Part shown: one piece after another, positions 22,061 to 32,400 of the stretch
Position numbering within the stretch: position 1 is the first letter of the stretch
Layout: each line of letters starts with the position of its first letter
Source of the DNA: Rhipicephalus microplus
Lineage: Eukaryota; Arthropoda; Arachnida; Ixodida; Ixodidae
Assembly: GCF_043290135.1 (NCBI RefSeq)
Contig: NC_134700.1
Coordinates: 236,643,088-236,707,087 of the forward strand
Length of the DNA stretch: 64,000 nucleotides
Reading direction: 5' to 3'
Position numbers and translations under genes: made by a program
Notes under the pieces: model-generated
Seen by the model: the letters and a program-made list of their open reading frames with translations, nothing else
Databases searched by the model: none
What the model was told of the DNA's origin: nothing

Positions 22061-23250
22061 AGCTACGAATCTAGTAGCGTTAGCATGCACTGCCCCTTTC
22101 CAACGATGTAAAGAGATGCCGGCTTTTTCGTCAGCCCAAGTACTGTTGCGTCTGCATTTATTTTGCGGATGAAGGTAACCTTCGCAGTACGCAAATGGCA
22201 TGCAGGGTGTCTTGGTAGAAAGTGCGACGACTAGTGTCACTGTGAAGTGAAAGCTGCAGTCTACCGTTTCTTTTTTGCGCGCTTTCTTTATCCGCACGGA
22301 AAAAAATATCATGCGCAAGCACGAAGTTTTCCCGCATGCTCATAATTCCTTCAGAAGTACGAGAAATTAAAGGCCCTCCAATTCACTGCACCTTTCGTGA
22401 CTTCCTGATCAGTGTGTTTCACGCGGTTCCTACTGGAACTAATATAAAATCCACCAGTCATCCTAATTCTTCACACTAATGGCATATATTTGTGAAGACA
22501 CCTCGTGTCTTATGGTCAAATAAAAAAAATTGCACATATACCATTTTTTTGTACACAGGTCGTTGCGTCTAATTATCTCGTGACAACTTACAGAGAAAGA
22601 ATCGACCATTACAAAATATCGATACTACCCCAAATACCCCTGGTCATCGGAAATATTATTGCAAAAGTTACCCTCTTGGCGGCTCCGTCTAAGCCTCTTT
22701 TGTCTCGACGAAGTCAAGTTGGATCAACTTTTGTGATTTTTGATGTATATATAAGTCACGTGACCTCAACGACGTAGAATAACATCTTGATACCGACTAC
22801 TTTGTTTTATCTGCCCCCCCCCCCTCTATTCGTATTGAATCTCCGTGCGAGCACATATCCGAGCCATATGCGGGTCACCTGAGAGTGCGCATGCTGCTCC
22901 GCAACATATTTATATTCTAGAGAACCTCGAGGCATGCACTGCTGAAGCGAAACGAACTTTCGCAATAATGTTTCATGCGGCGTTGTATCTATCAGCGAAG
23001 AGACCATGTCGAGGAAATATTGCTTCATTGATCGGTTTGGCTCTCTTTCTCTCTCTCCCGCTCTCTAGAATTTCTACATATGACCTTGCCCTTGTTGTAA
23101 TATTTTGTTGTAATATTCTTCAATGCTGCACCATTTCTCTGTACAAATGTTCAGTGTTGACTTTATTCGACGATATGAGAAGATGAGACACGATGACAAA
23201 GTCTCTTAAATTGGTCATGAGCTCCTTGTCCTTATACGCCCGTTCATTCC
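22061..23250. other. No gene recognised; poly-C run
   Basis: AT-rich DNA with a C run at about 22815-22825 and a CT-rich stretch near 23045-23070. Confidence 0.6.
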
Positions 23251-23390
23251 AGTACTTGTTTTTTTTCTTTCTTTCTTGCTTTTTCGTTTTTTTATTTCTT
23301 TATTTAATTTTTCTTCCCATTCCTGACTTTCTTCTTCCATTCTTCAGCTTTTTTCTTTCTTTTCTTTTTTTTCTTTCCTGTTTACACATA
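23251..23390. repeat. T-rich low-complexity tract
   Basis: Repeated TTTCTTTCTTTC/TTTTATTT-type sequence. The Phe/Leu-rich frame across it (23193-23606) is a composition artefact that also runs into SINE 3. Confidence 0.9.
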
Positions 23391-23550
23391 TTGCGAGTAT
23401 ATTTTACACAAAAGACTCTTCAGAAGCACGAGAGATCAAATAGTTTTCTGCTGAACACATTTCTGTATTCACACATATCGGGGTCTGAATTCCCATTCCT
23501 AGGGGGAAGATCATCTTTTTTTAAGGTATTTGTTCTGGGACGCCGTGGTA

Positions 23551-23824
23551 GCTTTTCCCGGTTACCCCGCCGCGGTGGTCTAGTGGCTGAGGTACTCGGC
23601 TGCTGACCCGCAGGTCGCGGGTTCGATTCCCGGCTGCGGCGGCTGCATTTCCGATGGAGGCGGAAATGTTGTAGGCCCGTGTACTCAGATTTGGGTGCAC
23701 GTTAAAGAACCCCATGTGGTCGAAATTTCCGGAGCCCTCCACTACGGCGTCTCTCATAATCAAATGGTGGTTTTGGGACGTTAAACTTGACAAATCAATC
23801 AATCAAATCAGCTTTTGCCGGTTA
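23551..23824 (+). mobile_element. Ruka-like SINE with 14-bp target-site duplication (SINE 3)
   Basis: This copy has a canonical B box GGTTCGATTCC (23620-23630) and A-box-like TAGTGGCTGAGG. GCTTTTCCCGGTTA (23551-23564) and GCTTTTGCCGGTTA (23811-23824) flank it, with one mismatch. The tail is (AATC)n-like: CAAATCAATCAATCAAATCA. Confidence 0.94.
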
Positions 23825-26800
23825 AGATATGGCGCTGCTACTTTCCAGGAGATGGTCGCAAGTTCCGGCTGCAGCGGTTGCATGTTGTCGACCGAATCGA
23901 ACAAGATAAAAGATACGGCCATTGACGTCACGAACCAACGAAAAATCCCGCATGTCGCTCGATAACCTGCTCTGGAAGACTTACCCCATCGTTTGAGGCC
24001 GTCAGTGCAATCTGTTACAACATATATTCTTAAAGCTGATACGATCGTCCTCAATAAATATTGCGCCTATGTGATCTAAAAACATTCCCATGACTTTTCA
24101 TCGTTCTAACGCCTGCCTTCATTGTTGCTGCCTTTTGGTTCGTGCAATGATACTCCTATCTCCCGCCAGAGGTTGCGTAAGCTGGCATGATTATTTTTTT
24201 TTCCTAGTGGCAATGATTGACTATCAGTTAAAGCGCACGAATAAACAGAAAGAAAGAGAGGCCAAGCACTTTCTCGCAACTAAACTGTTTATTAGAAAGG
24301 GCAGAATGTATATACAGGCAATCGAAAAACACGACGCATGCGTGTGCAGGCAATAAAAGTACATCCGTGCCACATTGAGAACACATGGTAAAAGAAGAAA
24401 GATTATCTCGGAAAATAATCTAGAAAAACAAAATCTTTATCGTGCAGCAAAACCGAAGGCTGGCTGACACATTGTTCCCCTCTTTTTTATTACGTGAAAA
24501 GCTTCTGTCAACTCACGAGTTAATTCATTTTTAGACCGAAAAACCACTTCAGTATCCTGAAAAAGAGAATAAAACCCGCACTCTCTCCAATGAGCCATGA
24601 GATGCGATGCACCCAAAGATTTCAAAGAAGAATCGTGCTCTCTGAGACGAACATCTCTTTCTTTCTGTTTATTCGTGTGCTTTACCTGATAGTTATACCA
24701 TGCATATCCAACTAGCCCAACTTTCGATTCTGTGGCAATGATTGAGTGTAAGCAATATATTTTCCGTCAGACTGGACACTGAATCTCAAAATGTGGAACC
24801 TATGCTCGGCTATCGTCGGGGAAATAGGAGGACTTTGCATGTGTAATACTGCATGTGCGAAAATAGGTGCAGTGTCTCCGCATACACGACGCAACCTCCC
24901 TGTCCCGTGAGCACCGCATAAGTCAAAGCGAACGTAAATAGTATTGTGCAAAAGAATGACTCGGGTACCAGACTGGTCACGTTACAATAATTTCCTGCTT
25001 GAAGTTTCGCCATGTGGCCTGCATTTCTCGCAGCACGCAGACACCCTCAAACAATTTCTTCATGCACTCCATGTTTCTCATGACTTGAGTTAGGGTGATA
25101 TTCTGGAAAACAATTATTGCGTGGCTTTTTGGACGCTTCAAGTCATTTCTGTGCAGTTGCCGACGAACTGGTACTTCTTTTGCGTGCGAGAAACGAACAT
25201 GCAGAAGTGGGAGCGGGACACTCTCAAACGAAATTTTGGCGTATGTTGGCCATACAATTATGAAGCTTTCTTCACTTGGTAGGTATGACAATCGCAATCA
25301 TTTATAGAAGTGAAAATGTACAGAAACAAAAATGCTGAAAGCAGGGAACTTCACCAGAAAAGCGTCTGGTTGGCTATCCTCCAGTCATAAATTTCAAACA
25401 GATTGTAAGGATGAAAAAAAAAACGGATAGATAAGCGAATTCGCTTACGCTTGCGGAACGGAACAGTAATCAGGAGCGTTCGCAAAAACTTGTCAGCTTC
25501 CTCAAGAAAAAAAAAAGGCGGAGGAAGAGTGTCGGATGAACATAAGCGTAGCAAGCACAAAGTGAGCTTGAGGCTGTGAAGAAAACCGGGTACCACTTTA
25601 GTACGACATTCTGCATAGGCAAATGATTGCTCTTTGCAGCTGCGATAAAGACAAATGAGTTCGTACTATTGTTGAAAATAATGTGTCACCTTTATGTTGT
25701 CGCTAACCGCTTCGTGGGTCATTTCCTTTAACAGAGTAACATAGCTAAAAATTATTTTAGCTTACCGACGAGCTTGCTATGCCTGCCTGTGGTCAAGCCA
25801 TTCAATAAATTTGATAAAGGCCTGGCTTTTCGAAAAAAAATTTTCCTGCTTCATTGAATAAAAAGACCTCACGACGGAGAAAAAATATTTCTTGCACAAA
25901 CCACAGCCCTGAACTGTACACACTACGTCCCTTAATAAATGAAAAGATAGTGAAGCGTGAGGAGTGTAGAGGCTGCGTGGGGAGATCAATGTAAGGCACG
26001 TGCTTAAGAGCGCGTGTCCACTTTTTTTTCTGTTTAGCAAATAGCACGACGGTGACACGACTTTCTCAAAAACACAGATGATCCCCAACATTCGTTTAGC
26101 ACATCGTTGAGGCATTTTTTGGAAAGACTAGGGTTACAATTAGGAGTGAGCATTATCGCAGAAAAAAAATGCATGCCGTCTTATACAGACGTTTAAAACA
26201 AGTCACTTAACGCTGTTGCTGTGCTGTGAACACTTTTTCGCTAGTTTTTGCAGATATCGTGTTGCTACAGATTCAACACCTGCGCTGATTCATACAGATT
26301 GCATTTTCTGACTATTGGGCAGTTTATTTACATGCGTGACATTAAAACCTAGGACGCCAACAATTCAGCTGGGCGCATTGTTTTTCCAGTTTTCCTTTTG
26401 TTCTTTTTCATCGATAAGCCGTAAAAATAAAGCAGGTAGAATTAGCTGGTGTGGCAAGGAATGCTGACTTTGCCGACATGGCTTCTCCTTAAAACTGTCA
26501 AGCTATCTCAGCGTATATATGCAAGCACTTCACTCTCAGCAAAGTAACGTTGGTTTTGCGTTTAAAATTTCTTGCGCCCTTTACACATGATAACAGTGAA
26601 CATGATTGCATGCACAGCACGACTGACATGCCATGTTTGGCAGCGTCATTGTCACTATAGTTTTAAAATAGAGCTATATTGTACAGAACCGCATCAAAAC
26701 GTGTGCTACACTGCATATTCATGTTGACGACGGTTGAAATTAAAACCTGAGATGGCCGACAGCGTTCGTTTATGATTTTGTCTCCGTTCCCGTCCTCACC

Positions 26801-27058
26801 GCTAAATATCTTTCTAAATATCATTCTTAGAATTCCTCGTTTTTTTATTTCTAAAGCAAACTATCTTGAAGGCCACGTCTCAGTTTCCATAAATTTCAAT
26901 TGAAAATCGGGAAGAAACAATGGCTCCTGGTATTGCGTTTTCATAGAGTAAAATTCAAAGAGACCATGGAGTCTTAAAGAGAGCTCCAGAATGTTGGTTC
27001 AACATTGCCCCACGTGAGCAAAAATGGTTCTCATTGTCATTCAATGGCAAGTAATTTC
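23825..27058. other. No gene recognised
   Basis: About 3.2 kb of AT-rich DNA. Minus-strand frames at 24810-25013, 24977-25297 and 25777-26115 are open for 67-112 codons but show no domain, and no consistent splice signals were found. Confidence 0.55.
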
Positions 27059-27136
27059 TTGAGAACTATGGCAAAGGAGAGTGAGCACTATCAGGAGACA
27101 TAAATAGCACAATGTATCGCAGAAACTGTGAAATAT
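27059..27136 (+). pseudogene. LINE ORF2 RNase H fragment, left of the gypsy element 2 insertion
   Basis: Read in the frame that continues across element 2, this short piece gives an RNase H-like segment ending VKY, with one in-frame TAA. After removal of the inserted element and one copy of ATAT it joins the segment at 32401 without a shift. The LINE may extend further left but cannot be followed with confidence. Confidence 0.6.
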
Positions 27137-27288
27137 TGCCAAATTGAATATGCAGCACGAAGAGAACAACGAAGAACACGCGCAGCGAGTGAAGAAGACG
27201 AGGTTCTCTTCCGATCAGTTTGCCAGTATTCTAATACAATTAAAGTGAGTTTCCTGGATTCGACTGCTGCTGTTTCTGCATTGTGACA
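27137..27288 (+). repeat. 5' LTR of gypsy element 2
   Basis: Starts TGCCAAATTG, ends CATTGTGACA. It contains ATACAATTAAAG, which could be the promoter or polyadenylation region. Identical by eye to 32249-32400. Confidence 0.95.
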
Positions 27289-27289
27289 C

Positions 27290-27307
27290 TGGTGGAGGTG
27301 CTGGGTA
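27290..27307 (+). other. Primer-binding site of element 2
   Basis: TGGTGGAGGTGCTGGGTA begins one base after the 5' LTR. TGG at the start fits pairing with a tRNA CCA end. The identical 18-mer follows the 5' LTR of element 3. The primer tRNA was not identified. Confidence 0.75.
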
Positions 27308-27308
27308 C

Positions 27309-28670
27309 ATGTACGGGACGCCTGACAACAGCCCCGCATCTGGTCAAGAAAGACTTCCGTGCATCGACACCCCCGTTCACCGCAGCAGCCGGCGCCTGTT
27401 AGGCCTCAGCCCGGAGTTTGGTCCATTTTCGGAAAGCGTGACTGTGCCAGAAAGCATGACGACGCCTGCAAGCACTGGCCCCAACATGTCCAGCCCAAGC
27501 ACGACCCAGGTAACTGTTTTGAACCCTCGACTTCCGGTTGACTTCCACGGAAACGCATATGAGGATGCACATGACTGGCTCGAGGAATTCGAGCACACAG
27601 CGAATGTTAACGGTTGGAACACCACACAGAAATTGGGCTACGTTTATTTTACGCTTCAAGACGGAGCCCGAACGTGGTTCACGAATCGCGTGTGGTCGTC
27701 TTGGGACGAGTTCCGGCAGAAGTTCCTCGACACGTTCGCGAGCACTGAAAGACGAGAAATCGCACAGCGTCTCCTCGAGTCACGGATTCAGAAACCAAAT
27801 GAATCCGTTACGATGTTTGTTGAGGACATGGCGCGGCTATTTCGTCGAGCAGATCCTAATATGCCCGAAGCCAAAAAGGTTAGCCACCTCATGCGGGGCG
27901 TTAAGGAGCAGCTGTTCGCTGGCCTCGTACGAAACCCGCCTACAAGTGTGGATGAATTCTCCAAGGAGGCGACATCTATCGAGCGCGCACTGCATCTACG
28001 TTATCGCCAGTATGACCGCCCAACCCACAGTGCACCGATCAGCGTGGCAGCCTCTACCACAGCAACAACACCCGACGAAGGTTCTTTGCGCCAACTAATA
28101 CGAGAAATCGTACAAGAAGAGGTCAAGAAACTCGTCGCCAAACCGAATGACTGCGCGATCGCCTCAGTAACGGAAGTTGTACGCCAGGAGATCAGGCAAG
28201 CGCTCTCGCTTCCTGAGCCGAACACGAGCACTCCCAGGGCAAGCTATGCAGACGTAGTCCGCCGACAGCCAGCGAACGTGCCGACACCACATCAGTACCA
28301 CCAGCAACATCCGCCGACAGCGCCTTGGTACTACAGAGAAACTTCGATGCCGAGGCGGCCACCACTTCGCAAAACTGACATCTGGCGTACCCCTGATCAT
28401 AGGCCCCTGTGCTTTCACTGTGGGGAAGCAGGCCACATCGTTCGGTATTGCCCGTATCGCGCCGTAGGGTACCAAGGGTTTCCTTCTACGGTTCGTCGGC
28501 GCCATTTCAACGGAACATCTGACGTCGACACGAGTGTCATGACCCCGCGGGATGTTCCTCCTGGGTTTCGGTCATGCTCACCCTCTCCTGGGCGTTATTC
28601 TCCATCCTCTAGACGGAGCACCACTGACATGCCAAGAGGGAGATCTCCTAGTCCACGCCGGGGAAACTAA
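27309..28670 (+). CDS. gag: Gag polyprotein of gypsy element 2
   Basis: The 453-codon frame begins with ATG two bases after the primer-binding site. Residues about 75-235 form a retrotransposon Gag capsid region (AYEDAHDWLEEFEHTANVNG, ARTWFTNRVWSSWDEFRQKF). A single CCHC zinc knuckle, CFHCGEAGHIVRYC, lies at about 368-381 and would bind the element RNA. The C-terminus is a basic Ser/Pro/Arg tail ending in RRGN. Gag assembles the cytoplasmic particle in which reverse transcription occurs. The stop codon directly follows a GGGAAAC heptamer, so a fraction of ribosomes should continue into pol. No internal stop or frameshift is seen. The length is normal for the group. Confidence 0.95.
   Translation: MYGTPDNSPASGQERLPCIDTPVHRSSRRLLGLSPEFGPFSESVTVPESMTTPASTGPNMSSPSTTQVTVLNPRLPVDFHGNAYEDAHDWLEEFEHTANVNGWNTTQKLGYVYFTLQDGARTWFTNRVWSSWDEFRQKFLDTFASTERREIAQRLLESRIQKPNESVTMFVEDMARLFRRADPNMPEAKKVSHLMRGVKEQLFAGLVRNPPTSVDEFSKEATSIERALHLRYRQYDRPTHSAPISVAASTTATTPDEGSLRQLIREIVQEEVKKLVAKPNDCAIASVTEVVRQEIRQALSLPEPNTSTPRASYADVVRRQPANVPTPHQYHQQHPPTAPWYYRETSMPRRPPLRKTDIWRTPDHRPLCFHCGEAGHIVRYCPYRAVGYQGFPSTVRRRHFNGTSDVDTSVMTPRDVPPGFRSCSPSPGRYSPSSRRSTTDMPRGRSPSPRRGN
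28661..28670 (+). promoter_or_regulatory. -1 ribosomal frameshift site G GGA AAC TAA
   Basis: In the gag frame the codons are xxG GGA AAC TAA, which fits the X XXY YYZ slippery rule with the stop codon next. Slipping back one base gives GGG AAA CTA, and this frame is open from here to the pol stop. GGGAAAC is a slippery heptamer known from retroviral gag-pro junctions. A downstream stimulatory structure was not tested. Confidence 0.8.
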
Positions 28671-31600
28671 AAGCAGCGACCTCAGGGGGGAAGGTTGCGA
28701 ATCGTCGAAGTGCTGAAAATCCCCCATTACTGCCGAACGAAGAGAGACACATTTTCAATGAATCGACGAAAGATGGGGTTGTTACTGCCGAAGTTGCAAT
28801 TACGATTGACGGATATGACGTCATGGCATTGGTCGACACTGGCGCGGACTTCTCAATAATGAGTGAGAGTCTGGCAGACACGCTCAGGAAGGTTAGAATG
28901 GAATGGACAGGACCGCAGATTAGAGGAGCTGGAGGGCAGCTACTCACACCTACTGGAAAGTGCACCGCAAGAATGAAGATAGGGGATGCATCCTTCGTCG
29001 CAACTTTTGTTATCCTTGCTGAGTGTTGCAAACAGGCAATCTTGGGGATGGATTTCTTGCGGGAATATGGTGCCATCATCAATATTCCGGACGGTGTACT
29101 GACCTTTTCAGCGGATCAAAGCGCAGCGCTACACCGAAAATCCCTACGAGTCATTGACGATGTGACCGTACCTCCGTTATCGTGCCGCCTTGTTTCAGTC
29201 ACGTGCAGCGAGCAGAATACTGGAGAAGGAATCGCTGAACAAGTATTGACGCTCCTACTATCTCGCGGTGTTGCAATTGCCAGAAGTATCGTCAACGTTG
29301 TGTGCGGTGAAGCAGAGGTTCTGTTAACGAATTTTACCAACGAGCGACGACACATTACACAAGGCACTACAGTCGCCTACTTCGACGAGATCACCGAAAT
29401 CCGCGAGTGCTGTGTAGTACAGCAGGACGAGTCGCAAGCCACGTCAGCCCCACCACCTATTGACGTAAGCTCGGATTTGTCACCAGCGCAGAGACAGCGT
29501 CTAGTAGATCTTCTTCACCAGTTCAAAGACTGTTTTTCATCGATCTCGAGGGTCAGTCAAACGCCACTGACGAAGCATCGGATAATAACGGAGGAGACGG
29601 CAAGGCCAATACGACAGAACCCATACCGCGTAGCACCGAAAGAGCGTGAAGCAATCCAGGAACAAGTGAAGAAAATGCTCGATGATGACGTCATCCAGCC
29701 GTCAAGAAGTCCTTGGGCATCGCCGGTAAAGCTGGTTAAAAAGAAAGACGGAAGCTTGCGATTTTGTGTCGACTACCGCAAGCTGAACCGTGTGACAAAG
29801 AAAGACGTGTACCCATTACCGCGCATCGATGATTCACTCGACAGGCTGAGGTATGCACGCTACTTTTCGTCAATGGACCTCAAAAGTGGGTATTGGCAAA
29901 TTGAGGTCGACGAGCGAGATAGAGAAAAAACGGCTTTTGTAACGCCTGACGGGCTTTATGAATTTAAAGTCTTGCCATTCGGATTGTGCTCAGCCCCCGC
30001 AACATTTCAGAGACTGATGGATACCGTTCTGTCAGGCCTTAAGTGGCAGACATGTCTGGTCTATCTGGACGACGTCATTGTTTTTTCAAAAACATTTGAG
30101 GAACACCTGAGCAGGCTGCTATCGGTATTCAGGGCAATAAGGTCTGCCGGCCTGACACTGAAACCCGAGAAGTGTCATTTCGGTTTCAAGGAGCTTCAAT
30201 TTTTAGGCCATGTGGTGAGCCATGAAGGTGTTCGACCTGATACCGATAAGATTGCGGCCGTCAGAAAATTTCCGGTACCAAAAGACAAGAAAGCAGTCAG
30301 GCGTTTCCTTGGCCTATGCGCATACTACCGAAGGTTTATTTCCAATTTCTCCCACATAGCCTCGCCGTTAACACGACTCACAAGAGAAGACGTTTCGTTC
30401 ACATGGGGCGACGATCAACAGGTGGCATTTGACGATCTCCGACAACGCCTGCAGACTCCGCCTGTGCTTGCTCACTTTGATGAGGATGCTCCTACCACGG
30501 TCCATACAGATGCCAGCAACGTGGGTTTAGGCGCTGTACTCGTCCAGTGGCAAGACTCAGCCGAGCGTGTGATCGCATATGCTAGTAGGACGCTTTCCCG
30601 CGCCGAGTCCAACTATTCCACAACGGAAAAAGAGTGTCTTGCTGTCGTATGGGCGGTTATGAAGTTTCGTCCGTACCTCTATGGTCGTTCATTCCACGTA
30701 GTCAGCGACCATCATTCCCTCTGCTGGCTGACCAACTTGAAAGACCCTTCTGGTCGGCTCGCACGGTGGAGCTTACGCCTCCAAGAGTTTGATATGACGG
30801 TCGTGTATAAGTCCGGACGGCAGCACGCCGACGCCGATTGCTTATCAAGGTCACCGATAAAGCGCGACGATGACACAGAAGATGACAGCATGGCGTTTGT
30901 AGGAGTCGTTGACACCACTACGATTTCGTGCAAGCAGAAAGAAGACAGTGAGTTGCTTCCTCTTATTGAATTTTTGAATGGCCGGACAACAACCGTCCCT
31001 AGAAGATTTGCAAGGAGCCTGCCGTCATTCTGCTTACGTAGTGGTGTTCTCTATAAGAAGAACTTTTCTCCCAGAGGAAGCACCCACCTACTGGTCGTTC
31101 CGACGTCACTTCGTGAAGAGATACTTTGTGCTTTCCACGATGAGCCAACGTCTGGTCATCTCGGATACACACGCACATTGGCCAGAATCCAACAGAAGTA
31201 CTACTGGCCAAGACTTCCAGCTATTTTGAAGCATTATGTGCGCACGTGCCTCGATTGCCAACGACGAAAATCGCCACCGTTAAAACCAGCTGGACTATTA
31301 CAGCCAATTCAAGTGCCCATGGTACCTTTTGCCCAAATTGGAATGGATCTCCTTGGACCATATCCGACTTCCCATGCTGGCAACAAGTGGGTAATAGTCG
31401 CCACTGATTATCTTACGCGCTATGCCGAAACAAAGGCTTTGTCAAGTGGCACCGCCATTCAAACCGCACGATTCTTTGTAGAAAATATCGTCCTGAGGCA
31501 CGGTGCTCCAACAATCATAATAACGGATCGAGGTGCCGCTTTCACAGCCGCGCTCCTGAAGACAGTGCTTGAGCTCAGTGGAACCGCCCATCGGAAAACC

Positions 31601-32176
31601 ACTTCCTATCATCCACAAACCAACGGCTTAACACAACGCCTCAACAAGACTATTGCCGACATGTTGAGTATGTACGTTGACGTGGATCACAAGAACTGGG
31701 ACGACATTCTACCGTACATCACGTTCGCCTATAATACAGCGCAGCAAGAAACTACACGAAGAACGCCGTTCAGTCTCCTTCATGGCCGTGAAGTGACGAC
31801 GATGCTTGACGCCATGTTACTGCACGACTGCAATGACATCGATTTGGACGCTGCATCTTTTATCCAACGAGCGGAAGAAGCGAGGCAGCTTGCGCGCGTC
31901 CGAATCACCCAGCAGCAAAATTATGACGCCCAACGTTATAATCTGCGACACCGACATGTCGTCTATCGGGCCGGCGACAAAGTCTGGGTATGGAGTCCTA
32001 TCCGCCGCCGGGGACTGTCTGAAAAATTGCTGAAGAAGTATTTTGGCCCCTACACAGTTTTACAACGCCTGAGCGACGTTAATTACGTGGTCGTTCCCGA
32101 CAACCCCTCGACAACTCGCCAGCAAAAACCAGAAATCGTGCACGTTGAGCGAATGAAGCCCTACTTTTCGGACTGA
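28664..32176 (+). CDS. pol: Pol polyprotein of gypsy element 2: protease, RT, RNase H, integrase
   Basis: This is the -1 frame after gag; the first ATG is at 28823 (1117 codons from there). Positions from that ATG: retropepsin MALVDTGADFSIMS (1-14) and AILGMDFL; RT with [20 protein letters not shown] and the catalytic VYLDDVIVFS (about 411-420); RNase H with VHTDASNVGLGAVL (about 560), the TEKECLAVVWA Glu and HADADCLSRSP; integrase zinc domain HDEPTSGHLGY...CLDCQRRK; integrase core with Asp862 (VATDYLTRYAE) and Asp902 (ITDRGAAF). Residue 938, 36 after Asp902, is Gln (CAA at 31634-31636) where D,D-35-E integrases have Glu. A GPY/F-like C-terminus (YFGPYTVLQRL) follows; no chromodomain. The frame is otherwise intact. 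Confidence 0.96.
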   Translation, partial: KLKAATSGGKVANRRSAENPPLLPNEERHIFNESTKDGVVTAEVAITIDGYDVMALVDTGADFSIMSESLADTLRKVRMEWTGPQIRGAGGQLLTPTGKCTARMKIGDASFVATFVILAECCKQAILGMDFLREYGAIINIPDGVLTFSADQSAALHRKSLRVIDDVTVPPLSCRLVSVTCSEQNTGEGIAEQVLTLLLSRGVAIARSIVNVVCGEAEVLLTNFTNERRHITQGTTVAYFDEITEIRECCVVQQDESQATSAPPPIDVSSDLSPAQRQRLVDLLHQFKDCFSSISRVSQTPLTKHRIITEETARPIRQNPYRVAPKEREAIQEQVKKMLDDDVIQPSRSPWASPVKLVKKKDGSLRFCVDYRKLNRVTKKDVYPLPRIDDSLDRLRYARYFSSMDLKSGYWQIEVDERDREKTAFVTPDGLYEFKVLPFGLCSAPATFQRLMDTVLSGLKWQTCLVYLDDVIVFSKTFEEHLSRLLSVFRAIRSAGLTLKPEKCHFGFKELQFLGHVVSHEGVRPDTDKIAAVRKFPVPKDKKAVRRFLGLCAYYRRFISNFSHIASPLTRLTREDVSFTWGDDQQVAFDDLRQRLQTPPVLAHFDEDAPTTVHTDASNVGLGAVLVQWQDSAERVIAYASRTLSRAESNYSTTEKECLAVVWAVMKFRPYLYGRSFHVVSDHHSLCWLTNLKDPSGRLARWSLRLQEFDMTVVYKSGRQHADADCLSRSPIKRDDDTEDDSMAFVGVVDTTTISCKQKEDSELLPLIEFLNGRTTTVPRRFARSLPSFCLRSGVLYKKNFSPRGSTHLLVVPTSLREEILCAFHDEPTSGHLGYTRTLARIQQKYYWPRLPAILKHYVRTCLDCQRRKSPPLKPAGLLQPIQVPMVPFAQIGMDLLGPYPTSHAGNKWVIVATDYLTRYAETKALSSGTAIQTARFFVENIVLRHGAPTIIITDRGAAFTAALLKTVLELSGTAHRKTTSYHPQTNGLTQRLNKTIADMLSMYVDVDHKNWDDILPYITFAYNTAQQETTRRTPFSLLHGREVTTMLDAMLLHDCNDIDLDAASFIQRAEEARQLARVRITQQQNYDAQRYNLRHRHVVYRAGDKVWVWSPIRRRGLSEKLLKKYFGPYTVLQRLSDVNYVVVPDNPSTTRQQKPEIVHVERMKPYFSD

Positions 32177-32233
32177 TTTACACCATACATCTATTACTCC
32201 GTCTTTTGTACAAGAGCATCGGGACGCTGCTCT

Positions 32234-32248
32234 CTGGAGGGGGGCAAA
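32234..32248 (+). other. Polypurine tract of element 2
   Basis: TGGAGGGGGGCAAA directly precedes the 3' LTR, where plus-strand DNA synthesis would be primed. Confidence 0.75.
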
Positions 32249-32400
32249 TGCCAAATTGAATATGCAGCACGAAGAGAACAACGAAGAACACGCGCAGCGA
32301 GTGAAGAAGACGAGGTTCTCTTCCGATCAGTTTGCCAGTATTCTAATACAATTAAAGTGAGTTTCCTGGATTCGACTGCTGCTGTTTCTGCATTGTGACA
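32249..32400 (+). repeat. 3' LTR of gypsy element 2
   Basis: Identical by eye to the 5' LTR; followed by the ATAT target-site duplication. Confidence 0.95.

Larger units (their letters stand above)
27137..32400 (+). mobile_element. Ty3/gypsy LTR retrotransposon, element 2 (very young, 5.26 kb)
   Basis: Two 152-bp LTRs that I read as identical (27137-27288 and 32249-32400) enclose open gag and pol. ATAT at 27133-27136 and 32401-32404 is the target-site duplication. A primer-binding site, a -1 frameshift signal and a polypurine tract are all present. The element lies inside a LINE RNase H sequence. The one visible defect is in integrase: the catalytic Glu is Gln. Identical LTRs mean very recent insertion (established reasoning: both LTRs are copied from one template). 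Confidence 0.96.

Noticed and set aside
23193..23606. 137-codon Phe/Leu-rich frame that looks like a membrane protein
   Set aside because: It is a T-rich low-complexity tract running into SINE 3.
24810..25297. Two adjacent minus-strand frames that might be exons of a secreted or membrane protein
   Set aside because: No recognised family and no consistent acceptor and donor joining the two frames.
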